Of a DNA stretch of 64,000 nucleotides, positions 7,159-15,706 are shown piece after piece. Below the pieces are notes generated by a model. That model saw only the letters and a list, made by a program, of their open reading frames with translations. It was not told where the DNA came from and made no database searches. Positions within the stretch are counted from its first letter, which is position 1. Every line of letters starts with the position of its first letter. This stretch comes from Paludibacteraceae bacterium (GTDB lineage: Bacteria; Bacteroidota; Bacteroidia; Bacteroidales; Paludibacteraceae): assembly GCA_905233255.1 (NCBI GenBank), contig CAJOCN010000002.1, positions 30,785 to 94,784 of the forward strand, read 5' to 3'. A program made the translations under genes and the position numbers.

Positions 7159-8607
7159 CTACTTCTTCCACAACGCTCTACTGAAGAGCAGCAACACCGT
7201 GAATATCTCCAGACGACCAATCAGCATGACGAAGGTCGCTACCCATTTGGCGGCAGCCGGCAGGGCGGCGTAACAGCCGCTGGAGCCCCACTGACCGATG
7301 GACACTCCTACATTGCCGATCATCGACACCGCTATACCCAACGACTCATCGAAACCGATTCCGCAGCCGCAGAACCAGAGCGTGGCGATGACGATGATCA
7401 CGATATAGAAGAACATGAACGCCACGACGTTAGAGGTCGTCTGCTCGCGCAGGGTACGGCCGTTGAATCGCACCGGAATCACGGCGTTCGGGTGAATACG
7501 GCGTTTGATCTCTGCCAAGGCTGCTTTCGCAAAGATGGCGATACGCACCCATTTCATTCCTCCGGCGGTCGAACCCGACGCACCGCCCGTGAACATCATA
7601 AAGAACACGAGCACCCATAGTACCGGCGGCCAAATCATATAATCCGCCGCCACGAAACCCGTAGAGGTAATCGTTGCTACGGCGGTGAAGAAACCGATCC
7701 GGATACTGCTCCACAGTCCCGTGGTGACGAACAGCCCGGCGGCGAGTAGCACACCCGCTGCCAGGCACGCGCCGGCGTACCAGTGCGTCTCCTCGTCCTG
7801 CAGCACACGCTGAGGCTTGCCGCGGAAGAGATAGATCAGTTGGGTGAAGTTGATACCCGAGAGGAGCATGAAGAACAGGATTGTCCATTGGATAGCCGGC
7901 CCGAAACCGATCACACTGTCGTTATGAGTGGCAAAACCGCCCGTGGAGATGGTCGCCATCGAGTGGCAGATAGCATCGAACTTACCCATTCCGAAGAGCC
8001 ATAGCAACACCCCTTCGCTGATCGTCAGACCGATATACGTGATCCACATGTGTTTGGCGGTGTCGGCAATACGCGGACTGAGTTTCTCGTAGCTCACGCC
8101 CGTCACTTCGGCGCTGTAGAGCTGCATGCCGCCGAGACCGAACATCGGCAGAATAGCCACGGAGAGCACGATGATACCCATACCTCCGATCCACTGGGTC
8201 AGTGCGCGCCAGAGGAGGATCGAGTGGGTCTGTGCCGCTACATCGGTGAAGACGGTGGAGCCGGTGGTGGTGAATCCCGCCATCGTCTCGTACCACGCGT
8301 CGGTGATCTGAGGCAGCGCGCCGCTCAGCCAATAGGGCAGTAATCCGAAGAGCGAATAGACGATCCACACCGCCCCTACGATCACGTACCCCTCGCGCTC
8401 GCCTACGCGTTTCTCGGCGTGCCGTCCGGCGGCAATCATCCACCAGCAGGAGAGCCATGTGATAGCGGACGAGACGATCCAGGCACCTAAGTCCGCCTCG
8501 TGGTAGAACCACGCAGTGACCGTCGGCACTAACATGAATAGTGCCTCCAGCATCGTCAGAACGCCCATCGTCTTGAAGACGATCCGCCAGTTAAAGGTCC
8601 TTGTCAT
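7159..8607 (-). CDS. trkH: TrkH-family potassium uptake channel subunit
   Basis: 482-residue polytopic inner-membrane protein of the TrkH/TrkG/KtrB superfamily. Selectivity-filter-like segments are visible: MAGFTTTGSTVF, ATISTGGFATHND, TSTGFVAADY and GNVGVSIGQWG, with the conserved GGASGSTAGGMKW between the third and fourth repeats. It imports K+ under control of the TrkA ring encoded immediately upstream (4-nt ATGA overlap). The SGNH gene begins 3 nt after its stop, so the two functions share a transcript by position only. Confidence 0.94.
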   Translation of the reverse strand: MTRTFNWRIVFKTMGVLTMLEALFMLVPTVTAWFYHEADLGAWIVSSAITWLSCWWMIAAGRHAEKRVGEREGYVIVGAVWIVYSLFGLLPYWLSGALPQITDAWYETMAGFTTTGSTVFTDVAAQTHSILLWRALTQWIGGMGIIVLSVAILPMFGLGGMQLYSAEVTGVSYEKLSPRIADTAKHMWITYIGLTISEGVLLWLFGMGKFDAICHSMATISTGGFATHNDSVIGFGPAIQWTILFFMLLSGINFTQLIYLFRGKPQRVLQDEETHWYAGACLAAGVLLAAGLFVTTGLWSSIRIGFFTAVATITSTGFVAADYMIWPPVLWVLVFFMMFTGGASGSTAGGMKWVRIAIFAKAALAEIKRRIHPNAVIPVRFNGRTLREQTTSNVVAFMFFYIVIIVIATLWFCGCGIGFDESLGIAVSMIGNVGVSIGQWGSSGCYAALPAAAKWVATFVMLIGRLEIFTVLLLFSRALWKK

Positions 8608-9938
8608 TTGAAGAATCGCTCTAATTGTCTTATTACGTGGTTCTTACAGAAGAGCACCACTATATCGCCGGCGATGATCTGGGTCTCGCCGTTGACCAAT
8701 ATTCCTTCGCCGGCTCGCACGATACCGCCAATGTTGGCTTCGTCCGGCAGCGAAAGGTCTTTCACCTTGCGGCGGGTGATCAGGCTGTCCTCTTTGGCTT
8801 CGAACTCCACAATCTCCGCATCGGCGCTCGTCAAGTTATGCACGCCGCGGACGGAGGCGTCCAGCAGCATTTGGTAGATATAACTGGCGGCGATGGTCTT
8901 CTTGTTGAGCACGGTACCTATATCCAGTCCTTCCGCCATCGGGATATAATCCAGGTTCTCCACCTCGGCAATGGTCTTGCGGACGCCAAACCGCTTGGCG
9001 GCAAGGCAGGCGAAGATATTCGCTTCGCTGCTATCCGTCACGGCTACGAAAGCGTCCGCGTCCTGGATACCTTCTTCCTTGAGAATATCCATCTCACTGC
9101 CGTCGGCATTGATGATCAGCGCGTCCGGCACTTTCTCGCTTAGGATATTACAGAGCTTGCGGTCTTTCTCGATGACTTTGATATTCATCTCCGAGGTCAG
9201 TTCGGTAGCCGCTTTGCGGGTCACGCGTCCGCCGCCGAAGAAGATCACGTTGTTGATCTCCCGTTTGGATTTGCCTAACTCCTCGCGCATGAACTCCATG
9301 TTCTCTTTCGTACAGACGCAATAGACCAAGTCGCCGAACTCCACGGTGTCGTTGCCGCGTGGGATGATCGTATCCTGGTCGCGTTTGATAGCTACGATGC
9401 GGTACTTGCCGTGGTTATAGGCACCTGAGGAGAACGGCAGACCGATGATCTTCGCCGTTCCGCGCACCTTGATCACACACAGTTCCAGTGCGCCCTGACC
9501 TAAATGCAGGTGGTACCGCATCCAGTTGGTACGGAGGCTCTCCTCGATCTCGTTGGCGGCGAGCACCTCCGGATAGATGAGGTGGTTGAGACCCATGTTC
9601 TCGAAGAACTTCTTGTTCTCCGGCAACAGGTACTCGTAGTTATCGATGCGTGCCAAGGTACGTTTGGCACCTAAGGAATTGGCAATCAGGCAGGCGGTCA
9701 TATTCTCCGTCTCTAATGGAGTCACGGATATGAACAGGTCGCAGTCCTTCACGCCTATGTCGCGGAGGTCATGGATAGAGGTGGGGTTGCCAACCTTGGT
9801 CAACAGGTCGTAGTTGGCGCTCAGGTCACCCAAGCGCTCCGGACTCTCGTCCAGCAGACTGATCTCCATATCCTCGCGGCTCAGCAGTTTAGCCAAGTGC
9901 GTGCCTACTTCACCGGCACCTGCAATAACGATTCGCAT
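8604..9938 (-). CDS. trkA: Trk system potassium uptake regulatory protein
   Basis: 444 residues with two RCK halves: MRIVIAGAGEVGTHLAKLLS (GxGxxG) at the N-terminus and VIFFGGGRVTRKAATEL mid-protein, each followed by a TrkA-C domain. The protein forms the cytosolic nucleotide-binding gating ring of TrkH. It overlaps trkH by 4 nt and the dxs gene by 34 nt. The start at ATG 9938 is fixed by the N-terminal Rossmann motif, so the overlap with dxs is real. Confidence 0.95.
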   Translation of the reverse strand: MRIVIAGAGEVGTHLAKLLSREDMEISLLDESPERLGDLSANYDLLTKVGNPTSIHDLRDIGVKDCDLFISVTPLETENMTACLIANSLGAKRTLARIDNYEYLLPENKKFFENMGLNHLIYPEVLAANEIEESLRTNWMRYHLHLGQGALELCVIKVRGTAKIIGLPFSSGAYNHGKYRIVAIKRDQDTIIPRGNDTVEFGDLVYCVCTKENMEFMREELGKSKREINNVIFFGGGRVTRKAATELTSEMNIKVIEKDRKLCNILSEKVPDALIINADGSEMDILKEEGIQDADAFVAVTDSSEANIFACLAAKRFGVRKTIAEVENLDYIPMAEGLDIGTVLNKKTIAASYIYQMLLDASVRGVHNLTSADAEIVEFEAKEDSLITRRKVKDLSLPDEANIGGIVRAGEGILVNGETQIIAGDIVVLFCKNHVIRQLERFFK

Positions 9939-11815
9939 AGTCCTTCTTTGTCTAATTTCAACATATGATAGAGCTCTTTGGTAGAGCCGTGTTCTACGAA
10001 TTGGTCGTTCACACCGAGGCGGATCACCCGCGGCGTGTAGCCGTGGTCAGCCATCCATTCCAGTACCGCGCTGCCTAATCCGCCGGCTATCATGCCGTCC
10101 TCGGCGGTCACGATGGTCTTGAACCGCCGTCCTACCTCGTGTAGTATCTCCTCGTCCATCGGCTTCAGCCACCGCATGTCGTAGTGAGCAAAAGAAACCC
10201 CTCCCGACCTCCCCTCAAGGGAGGAGATCGCTTCGCTCATGGTGTTTCCGATTGCGCCGATGGTCAGGACCGCTATATCCTCTCCGTCCCGGAGCTTGAC
10301 GCCCTTTCCGTACTGTAATTCGGTCTGTCCTCCCTCCCTTGAGGGGAGGGTCGGGGAGGGGTTTGTGCTTATAGGCGTTCTCCCTCTCGGATACCTGATC
10401 GCCACGGGACCTTCCATCGTCTCGGCGAGGCGGAGCATGGCCTCCAGATCTTCCGCTGTACGCGGGGCGCAGATCTGCATGTTGGGGATCGGACGGAGGT
10501 ACGCGAGGTCGAGCAAACCGTGGTGCGTCGCACCGTCGTTGCCTACGATACCTGCGCGGTCGATACAGAGTACCACGTGCAGGTTCAGTAGCGCTACGTC
10601 ATGGACGATGTTATCGTACGCCCGCTGCAGGAACGTGGAGTAGATATTACAGTACGGGATCATTCCGGCTTTGGCGAGTCCGGCGCTGAAGGTCACGGCG
10701 TGCCCCTCGGCGATGCCTACGTCATACACCCGCTCCGGCAGCTCTTTCTGCATGATACTCATGGAGCACCCGCTGGGCATCGCCGGCGTGATACCGACGA
10801 CTTTCTCGTTCTTCTTCGCTATATCCAGCAACGTCTCGCCGAACACCTCCTGCCACAGCGGCGTGTTTTCTCCATTAGCCTTTAACCTTTCGCCATTCGC
10901 CACATTGAACTCTCCCGGTGCGTGCCATACGGTCTGGTCGTTCTCCGCCGGCGCATAACCCTTGCCTTTCTTGGTGATAATATGCAGCACTTTGGGTCCG
11001 CGGTGGTTCTTGATCTCACTCAGAATACGCACCAACCCTTCTACGTCGTGGCCGTCCGTCGGACCGAAATAGCGGATATTGAGACCCGTGAAGATATTAC
11101 TCTTCTGCTTGCTCAGCGCCGCTTTGATGTTATTGTTGCGCCGCAGGATACGTCCTTTCTTGGCGTCGTCAATCAGATGCAACTTCACCGCCAGCTTATA
11201 CGCTCTCCACCGCCATTTATTGTAGGTCTCGCTGGTCGTCAGATCCACGAGGTACTGGGTAAAACCGCCCTTGAGCGGATCGATCGCCATGTGGTTGTCG
11301 TTGAGGACGATGAGCAGATTGTTCTTGTCCATCGAGGTGTTGTTCAGTCCCTCGAACGCCAACCCGCCCGTCATCGCTCCGTCCCCGATGATCGCTACGG
11401 TGTTGTGACCTGATTTTTTATTGGCTATATCAAGGCCTAAAGCCGCAGATATAGAGTTAGAGGCGTGCCCGGCGATGAACGCGTCATACTCGCTCTCTGC
11501 AGGGTTGGTGAAAGGCGATAGACCCTTGAACTGCCGGTTCGTATGAAACCGGTCCCGCCGGCCTGTCAGAATCTTATGGGCGTAAGCCTGGTGTCCCACG
11601 TCCCACACTAATTTGTCGTTCGGCGTGTCGAACACATAATGCAGCGCTACGGTCAACTCGATCGTCCCTAACGACGATGCCAAATGACCGGGGTTCTTGC
11701 TCAACGCCTCGATGATAAACTGCCGCAACTCCGCACACACCGCCGGCAGTTCTCCCACAGGGACTTTCTTCAAATCCGCCGGCGAATCAATCTTATTGAT
11801 ATACTGGTATTCCAT
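9905..11815 (-). CDS. dxs: 1-deoxy-D-xylulose-5-phosphate synthase
   Basis: First enzyme of the MEP isoprenoid pathway: condenses pyruvate and glyceraldehyde 3-phosphate using thiamine diphosphate. Visible are GHQAYAHKILTGRRD, the TPP/Mg motif GDGAMTGGLAFEGLNN, and DRAGIVGNDGATHHG in the pyrimidine-binding domain. 636 residues. Three in-frame repeats interrupt it: a 7-nt array at residues about 303-314 (ANGERLKANGE), a CGP copy at about 484-495 (NPSPTLPSREGG), and a CGP copy in the opposite orientation at about 530-540 (SSLEGRSGGVS). The rest is canonical, so the inserts seem tolerated between domains. First gene after the promoter at 11873-11903; heads the run to coaE. Confidence 0.96.
   Translation of the reverse strand: MEYQYINKIDSPADLKKVPVGELPAVCAELRQFIIEALSKNPGHLASSLGTIELTVALHYVFDTPNDKLVWDVGHQAYAHKILTGRRDRFHTNRQFKGLSPFTNPAESEYDAFIAGHASNSISAALGLDIANKKSGHNTVAIIGDGAMTGGLAFEGLNNTSMDKNNLLIVLNDNHMAIDPLKGGFTQYLVDLTTSETYNKWRWRAYKLAVKLHLIDDAKKGRILRRNNNIKAALSKQKSNIFTGLNIRYFGPTDGHDVEGLVRILSEIKNHRGPKVLHIITKKGKGYAPAENDQTVWHAPGEFNVANGERLKANGENTPLWQEVFGETLLDIAKKNEKVVGITPAMPSGCSMSIMQKELPERVYDVGIAEGHAVTFSAGLAKAGMIPYCNIYSTFLQRAYDNIVHDVALLNLHVVLCIDRAGIVGNDGATHHGLLDLAYLRPIPNMQICAPRTAEDLEAMLRLAETMEGPVAIRYPRGRTPISTNPSPTLPSREGGQTELQYGKGVKLRDGEDIAVLTIGAIGNTMSEAISSLEGRSGGVSFAHYDMRWLKPMDEEILHEVGRRFKTIVTAEDGMIAGGLGSAVLEWMADHGYTPRVIRLGVNDQFVEHGSTKELYHMLKLDKEGLCESLLQVPVK
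10196..10226 (-). repeat. CGP palindrome inside dxs, reverse orientation
   Basis: CCCTCCCGACCTCCCCTCAA then GGGAGGAG. In frame as SSLEGRSGGVS. Confidence 0.85.
10329..10363 (-). repeat. CGP palindrome inside dxs, forward orientation
   Basis: CCTCCCTCCCTTGAGGGGAG then GGTCGGGGAGGGG, one of the two best-preserved copies. In frame as NPSPTLPSREGG. Two opposite copies only about 105 nt apart in one gene could also pair with each other. Confidence 0.9.
10872..10906 (-). repeat. 7-nt array (CCTTTCG family) inside dxs
   Basis: CCATTAG, CCTTTAA, CCTTTCG, CCATTCG, CCACATT. Read in frame as NGERLKANGE. Related arrays at 12119, 30395, 33348 and 48168. Confidence 0.75.
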
Positions 11816-11872
11816 GCTTTTCTTTCGCGCTTATCCGCATATGCGCATACTCGCGCAATTAAATCGGCGACA

Positions 11873-11903
11873 AAGATACTGCTTTTTTTTGATATACGCA
11901 AGG
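11873..11903 (-). promoter_or_regulatory. Promoter of the dxs-trk-coaE operon
   Basis: Minus strand: TTGCGTATATC, A-tract plus GCAG spacer, then TATCTTTG (11880-11873). TTG-to-TA spacing is 20 nt; the leader is about 50 nt. Confidence 0.8.
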
Positions 11904-11910
11904 GAAAAGT

Positions 11911-11959
11911 GAAAAATGAAAGATGAAAAATGAAAAATGAAAGATGAAAAATGAAAAAA
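11911..11959. repeat. 7-nt array (ATGAAAA) upstream of dxs
   Basis: Seven units on the plus strand: GTGAAAA, ATGAAAG, ATGAAAA, ATGAAAA, ATGAAAG, ATGAAAA, ATGAAAA. It sits between the terminator of the methyltransferase gene and the dxs promoter. The same word family forms the start of grpE at 20594. Confidence 0.92.
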
Positions 11960-11983
11960 TCGCCCCGGAGAGCGATTTTTATA
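11956..11983 (-). terminator. Terminator after the THUMP-like gene
   Basis: AAAATCGC (11958-11965) pairs with GCGATTTT (11974-11981) around an 8-nt loop, with a T-run on the minus strand. The upstream arm includes the TAA stop of the methyltransferase gene. Confidence 0.8.
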
Positions 11984-13208
11984 CCCGTTCTGCCCAAAGA
12001 AGCGTGGGCTTTCCGGCAATACGGCAACCGATCACATATTCCTCTCCGCCGTCCCGGAGGTGTAGTTTTTTCTTCAGTTGCTCAGCACTGAGCGGGTAGT
12101 TGCGCACGAGTACATTGGCCTTTAACCCTTCCCCTTTCGCCTTTCCCCTTTCGCCCTTCGCCTTTACCTCCCATACCCTGCCCGGAAAATCAGGCACGAA
12201 CCGATCGGATACGTACAGATGGGTGTTTACATCTAATTTATGCAGCCCGAACCGTGCACCCACCAACTTGTACGCGCCGGCTTTGAGGATAGCGGCGGAA
12301 GGCTCGTAGAGCCAAAAGCCCGCAAACCCCACCCCGACCCTCCCCTCAAAGGGAGGGAGGGTAGTGTCTCGTTCTTCCTCGCGGGTGAAGACAAACGCCT
12401 GCTCCGGCTTCGAGAGATCAATCGCGGTGATAGTAGGTTCGGGTTTTCGATTTTCCGGCAGATCGGTATATCGACTCACCAACAACACTTCCTTCACCTC
12501 GTTCTTCACCGCCACTACGTGCACATCCCATGTGAGGTCTGAGGGCAGACCGCTGACGGCTGAGAGCTCTTTAATCGCTTGTGTGAGATCGAGCATGGGC
12601 GACAGTTTGAGCATGATTCGTCCGTCCGGCGCGAGGTGCGCTAACAGGCTCGGCAGCAACTCCACTACATTAGGCGTGCAGTCGGCCAAGCGGAAGACTT
12701 TGCCTCCGTGACTGTCCCGCCGCGCCGGATCGAGGAAGATTAAACCCCACCCGGCCTCCCCACAGGGGGAGGAGAGAAGGAAATCCTCGGCGGTGGTGTT
12801 GTGGACGGCAATGGAGAGCTTTTGTCTTTCGACTTTCGACTTTCGACTAAGAGCGAAATTGTGTTCGGCAATGCGGCATAGCTCTGTGTTTTGCTCCACG
12901 TAGTCGGTGTGGTCAAAGCACTCGCTCAGGAAGTACGTGTCCACTCCGTACCCGCCGGTGAGATCAAGACAAGTACCATTTGACCAAGTACCATTTACCA
13001 TTTGGGCTTTGTAGCGCGCGGTGAGTTCCGATGAGCACTGCTCGCAACTCAGTCGCACCGGATACCACCAGTCGTCGATAGCGGCGAACGTGGGCAGCTT
13101 GTCCGCCGTCCGTTCACGCCCTTCGACCTGTTGCAGGAACCACCGCCACTCTTCGTCGCTCAGGTGCTTGTATTTATCGCGCTGAAACGCTAAGTCTTGC
13201 GCCTGCAT
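11979..13208 (-). CDS. THUMP-like / class I SAM-dependent methyltransferase
   Basis: 409 residues. The methyltransferase core shows CLDLTGGYGVDTYFL (motif I), DYVEQNTELCRIAEHNF (motif II) and LIFLDPARRD, followed by LKLSPMLDLTQAI. The C-terminal part resembles the THUMP-like domain of Bacteroidota proteins annotated as class I methyltransferases. The target, likely RNA, is unproven. This gene carries five repeats in frame: a 7-nt array at residues about 68-79 (MVNGTWSNGT), another at 119-128 (SRKSKVERQ), CGP copies at 144-155 (SSPCGEAGWG) and 282-294 (LPPFEGRVGVG), and a 7-nt array at 347-363 (KAKGERGKAKGE). It overlaps the SpoIID-like gene by 35 nt and ends in a terminator. Confidence 0.82.
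   Translation of the reverse strand: MQAQDLAFQRDKYKHLSDEEWRWFLQQVEGRERTADKLPTFAAIDDWWYPVRLSCEQCSSELTARYKAQMVNGTWSNGTCLDLTGGYGVDTYFLSECFDHTDYVEQNTELCRIAEHNFALSRKSKVERQKLSIAVHNTTAEDFLLSSPCGEAGWGLIFLDPARRDSHGGKVFRLADCTPNVVELLPSLLAHLAPDGRIMLKLSPMLDLTQAIKELSAVSGLPSDLTWDVHVVAVKNEVKEVLLVSRYTDLPENRKPEPTITAIDLSKPEQAFVFTREEERDTTLPPFEGRVGVGFAGFWLYEPSAAILKAGAYKLVGARFGLHKLDVNTHLYVSDRFVPDFPGRVWEVKAKGERGKAKGEGLKANVLVRNYPLSAEQLKKKLHLRDGGEEYVIGCRIAGKPTLLWAERV
12119..12167 (-). repeat. 7-nt array (CCTTTCG) inside the THUMP-like gene
   Basis: Seven units: CCTTTAA, CCCTTCC, CCTTTCG, CCTTTCC, CCTTTCG, CCCTTCG, CCTTTAC. Translated as KAKGERGKAKGEGLKA. Confidence 0.9.
12325..12361 (-). repeat. CGP palindrome inside the THUMP-like gene
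   Basis: ACCCCACCCCGACCCTCCCC then TCAAAGGGAGGGAGG. Read as LPPFEGRVGVGF. Confidence 0.88.
12743..12776 (-). repeat. Second CGP palindrome inside the THUMP-like gene
   Basis: ACCCCACCCGGCCTCCCCAC then AGGGGGAGGAG. Read as [13 protein letters not shown], a different register from the 12325 copy. Confidence 0.85.
12825..12852 (-). repeat. 7-nt array (ACTTTCG) inside the THUMP-like gene
   Basis: TCTTTCG, ACTTTCG, ACTTTCG, ACTAAGA. Encodes SRKSKVERQ. Confidence 0.75.
12971..13004 (-). repeat. 7-nt array (TACCATT) inside the THUMP-like gene
   Basis: TACCATT, TGACCAA, GTACCAT, TTACCAT. Encodes MVNGTWSNGT immediately before SAM motif I. Same family as 14583 and 28005. Confidence 0.7.
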
Positions 13209-14217
13209 AGTAGTATTGTAGAATCTCCTCGTAACTCTTTCCTTCGCTTGCCATGACTGCTGCGCCGATTTGACAGAGACCTGCTCCGTGACCCCATCCG
13301 TGACCGGTGAGGACCCAAGACGAAGCCCCTTCCCGACCTTTCCCTGAAGGGGCGGGAGTGGTTTTCTTTATGTCGAACCAGCTGCTGTAGAGACAGCTGC
13401 GGCTGAGCCATAAACGGATCTTCAGCTCCTTGCCGATGACCTCGGTGTGCTTGGTACCCACGATACGGAGACTGTCGATGCGTCCCGACTCGCCTCTGTG
13501 CAGGGGCTCTAACGCCGTTATATGCCCGAAATCAATACCCGACTTGGTACGTACGATTTCGTCCAACTCGTCCTCCGTGTAAGTCACCTGCCAATCCCTA
13601 AAATCCTTCGTCTCCTGGTCGTAGTCATTGAGCACCAGACGCAACACTTTGGGCGACGGCGACTTGCACCAGTCGCATTGCACCGACCGGATATACGGCA
13701 CGTCGATATCTTCCCAGCACGTGCGCCAGATTTCCGTTTTTCCTCCGCAGCACTTGTGGTACCGGCAGTCACAGATTTCGCCGTCGTAGGTCAGCACCTG
13801 TCCTTCGGTCGCCCGCACGGCTTCCACGGCGCGTTCGCTCATCCGTCTCAATCCCTCGTATCGTTGGCAGTGGTCGTCGGCACACACGTCAAAGTGGGCA
13901 TGGGGCTTGTATGCGATGGCTCGCATCGCCCAGCTGCGGCTGATCACGGCGTGCGCTTTGAGTAACTCCATCGGACTGTCCGCACGCATCTCCGAGGAGA
14001 TGACCGAACAGAGGTAGTCCTCCAACTCAATCGTGTTGATCGCCGTCTGTGAGCCATCGGCGTTATGACGGATTTCCAATTCCCCTGCGAACTCCTGATC
14101 TTCGTATCGGTCCCAGTGGAAGCCGATACCGATCCGCACGTTCTTGAGCAGGAAAGTCTTTTCCCTCCGCTCGTACTCAATCTTCGGCGCCGTTAATATG
14201 CCAACCCGGATTTTCAT
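13174..14217 (-). CDS. SpoIID/LytB domain protein
   Basis: 347 residues. The SpoIID domain is recognised by [54 protein letters not shown] and the C-terminal [15 protein letters not shown] block. SpoIID proteins are lytic transglycosylases acting on denuded glycan strands in sporulating Firmicutes; non-sporulating Bacteroidota carry homologues of unknown role. No signal peptide is visible, which is odd for a peptidoglycan enzyme. Start ATG 14217 overlaps the GT2 stop (ATGA). A CGP copy encodes residues about 286-298 ([11 protein letters not shown]). Confidence 0.88.
   Translation of the reverse strand: MKIRVGILTAPKIEYERREKTFLLKNVRIGIGFHWDRYEDQEFAGELEIRHNADGSQTAINTIELEDYLCSVISSEMRADSPMELLKAHAVISRSWAMRAIAYKPHAHFDVCADDHCQRYEGLRRMSERAVEAVRATEGQVLTYDGEICDCRYHKCCGGKTEIWRTCWEDIDVPYIRSVQCDWCKSPSPKVLRLVLNDYDQETKDFRDWQVTYTEDELDEIVRTKSGIDFGHITALEPLHRGESGRIDSLRIVGTKHTEVIGKELKIRLWLSRSCLYSSWFDIKKTTPAPSGKGREGASSWVLTGHGWGHGAGLCQIGAAVMASEGKSYEEILQYYYAGARLSVSAR
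13324..13360 (-). repeat. CGP palindrome inside the SpoIID-like gene
   Basis: GCCCCTTCCCGACCTTTCCC then TGAAGGGGCGGGAG. Read as [13 protein letters not shown], a further register. Confidence 0.82.
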
Positions 14218-15617
14218 CTCATTCGTGCTTCGAGTTCGAAGGTGCGCAGCCGGTCTTTATACCAGTTATTGCGGTTCATGGCTACGATGTCGCAGTTGGC
14301 ATCGGAGTTATCCTCCCATCGGCGGCAGTTATAGACCACGTCGTAGATGCGTCCGATCGGCCAGTCGCGGCTGATACGCAGTCCGACGGCGTAGTCCTCG
14401 CCGTACTTGGTGGTAGGGTAGTTGATGGTACGCAGCAGCGGTACGTAGAACCCTCTCGGCGCACCCAAGCCGTTGATACGCAGGGCGTTGTTACGGCCGT
14501 TATTGTCCGTCCACTCGCGGTGGTCGATCACGCCCGGAGGAAGCACCTCTCCCGCCATGTTCGTCAACCGGTACGTTCCGATTACCATACCATAATGGCA
14601 TTTACCATTTGGACATGTACCATTTACCATTTCGAAGGTATCGATGAATTTCTGCACGGTGTTCTCGTCAAAATAGGTATCGTCGGAGTCGAGCTGAATG
14701 GCGTACTTGCCGCATCGCGGGTCATGGATCGCCACGTTCCAGTTGCCTCCGATCGCGTGCCAGCTCTTGTCCTGGGAAATGTAAATTAATTGCCCATTTG
14801 AAATTTGAGATTTGAAATTTGAGATTTTCTCTGCGGTGCCGTCGGTGGAGTTGTCGTCCACGACGATCACGTTGAACGAATAAGGCGCGCGTACCTTCTG
14901 CGCGAGCGCGCTGCGTACGGCGTCCGCTATAGTGCGGGCGCGGTTTTTACAAGGTATGATGACGCTTGCCGTCACCGGGTAGGAGTCGTCGGCTTCGGGT
15001 AGTGGCTTATATACACCCGGCTCGAGGTACGCACCGATACGCTTGAGGTGCGCCGTGACGCACGCTTCCATCTCTACCTGCACCGCGCGGTTACGCGGAT
15101 CGACGTAGTCGAACAGCTTCTCTCCGCTCTTGCGCGTGTCCGTCTCCACCTCGTAATACAGGTATTCGGGAAGATGTACCAAATTTGAGATTTGAGATTG
15201 GAAATTTGAAATTTTTTCCGTTGCTCTCAGCCGCAAGTCGTATAGCCCGGCGTACTCGTACTCGGTGTCCATCTCGGCAACGAGCGCTTTGAGCTTCGCG
15301 GTGTCCCATAGCAGTACGGCTCCGAAATCAAAATCGTCCCGTAGCGCCCCTGCCTGATAGTCTATCACCGGCGCTTCAATATTGGTGATTTGTGATTGCT
15401 CATCGGTGATTTTTTGAAAATGGTCCGCATAAACCATGGTGGCGTGGGTCATTTCCATCACCTGCACCATCCGCTCCTGACCTAAATAAACCCATTCGAT
15501 CTCGGGCTTGAGACAGATCATGGTGTACGGTGCGGAACTCTGCTGAGCAATCTCCCGGATTGCGGCTGTGCTGCACACCCGCCCGGGCAAAAAGAAGGTA
15601 GCTATATTCATATTCAT
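14214..15617 (-). CDS. Glycosyltransferase family 2 protein
   Basis: 467 residues with a GT-A domain in the second half: [33 protein letters not shown] and [14 protein letters not shown], where DSDD is the DxD-type nucleotide-sugar site. The first 200 residues are not recognised. The reading frame is open to 15839, but the promoter at 15632-15662 places transcription start just before ATG 15617 (or 15611), so the long N-terminal extension is rejected. Four 7-nt arrays are read in frame: residues about 67-79 ([10 protein letters not shown]), 133-145 ([11 protein letters not shown]), 263-274 ([11 protein letters not shown]) and 328-345 ([14 protein letters not shown]). First gene of a three-gene operon. 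Confidence 0.85.
   Translation of the reverse strand: MNMNIATFFLPGRVCSTAAIREIAQQSSAPYTMICLKPEIEWVYLGQERMVQVMEMTHATMVYADHFQKITDEQSQITNIEAPVIDYQAGALRDDFDFGAVLLWDTAKLKALVAEMDTEYEYAGLYDLRLRATEKISNFQSQISNLVHLPEYLYYEVETDTRKSGEKLFDYVDPRNRAVQVEMEACVTAHLKRIGAYLEPGVYKPLPEADDSYPVTASVIIPCKNRARTIADAVRSALAQKVRAPYSFNVIVVDDNSTDGTAEKISNFKSQISNGQLIYISQDKSWHAIGGNWNVAIHDPRCGKYAIQLDSDDTYFDENTVQKFIDTFEMVNGTCPNGKCHYGMVIGTYRLTNMAGEVLPPGVIDHREWTDNNGRNNALRINGLGAPRGFYVPLLRTINYPTTKYGEDYAVGLRISRDWPIGRIYDVVYNCRRWEDNSDANCDIVAMNRNNWYKDRLRTFELEARMR
14583..14633 (-). repeat. 7-nt array (TACCATT) inside the GT2 gene
   Basis: Imperfect units around TACCATT, TGGACAT, GTACCAT, TTACCAT. Encodes [12 protein letters not shown]. Confidence 0.65.
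14795..14827 (-). repeat. 7-nt array (AATTTGA) inside the GT2 gene
   Basis: CATTTGA, AATTTGA, GATTTGA, AATTTGA, GATTTTC. Encodes [12 protein letters not shown]. Confidence 0.9.
15181..15215 (-). repeat. 7-nt array (AAATTTG) inside the GT2 gene, second copy
   Basis: AAATTTG, AGATTTG, AGATTGG, AAATTTG, AAATTTT. Encodes [12 protein letters not shown]. Confidence 0.9.
15380..15415 (-). repeat. 7-nt array (ATTGGTG) inside the GT2 gene
   Basis: ATTGGTG, ATTTGTG, ATTGCTC, ATCGGTG, ATTTTTT. Encodes [12 protein letters not shown]. Confidence 0.8.
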
Positions 15618-15631
15618 TTCATTTTGCGGTA

Positions 15632-15662
15632 CAAAGGTACTGCTTTTTTTCGATATACGCAA
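15632..15662 (-). promoter_or_regulatory. Promoter of the GT2-SpoIID-methyltransferase operon
   Basis: Minus strand TTGCGTATATC, A-tract with GCAG, TACCTTTG (15639-15632); spacing 20. Only 14 nt separate the box from ATG 15617, implying a leader under 15 nt. Confidence 0.82.
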
Positions 15663-15670
15663 GTTTTTAG

Positions 15671-15704
15671 GCAGAAATATGCCGGAATATGCCGGAATAT
15701 GCCT
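15671..15704. repeat. 10-nt direct repeat (GGAATATGCC)
   Basis: GAAATATGCC, GGAATATGCC, GGAATATGCC just upstream of the GT2 promoter and past the stop of the unknown gene at 15707. Intergenic given the short GT2 start. Confidence 0.8.
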
Positions 15705-15706
15705 CT

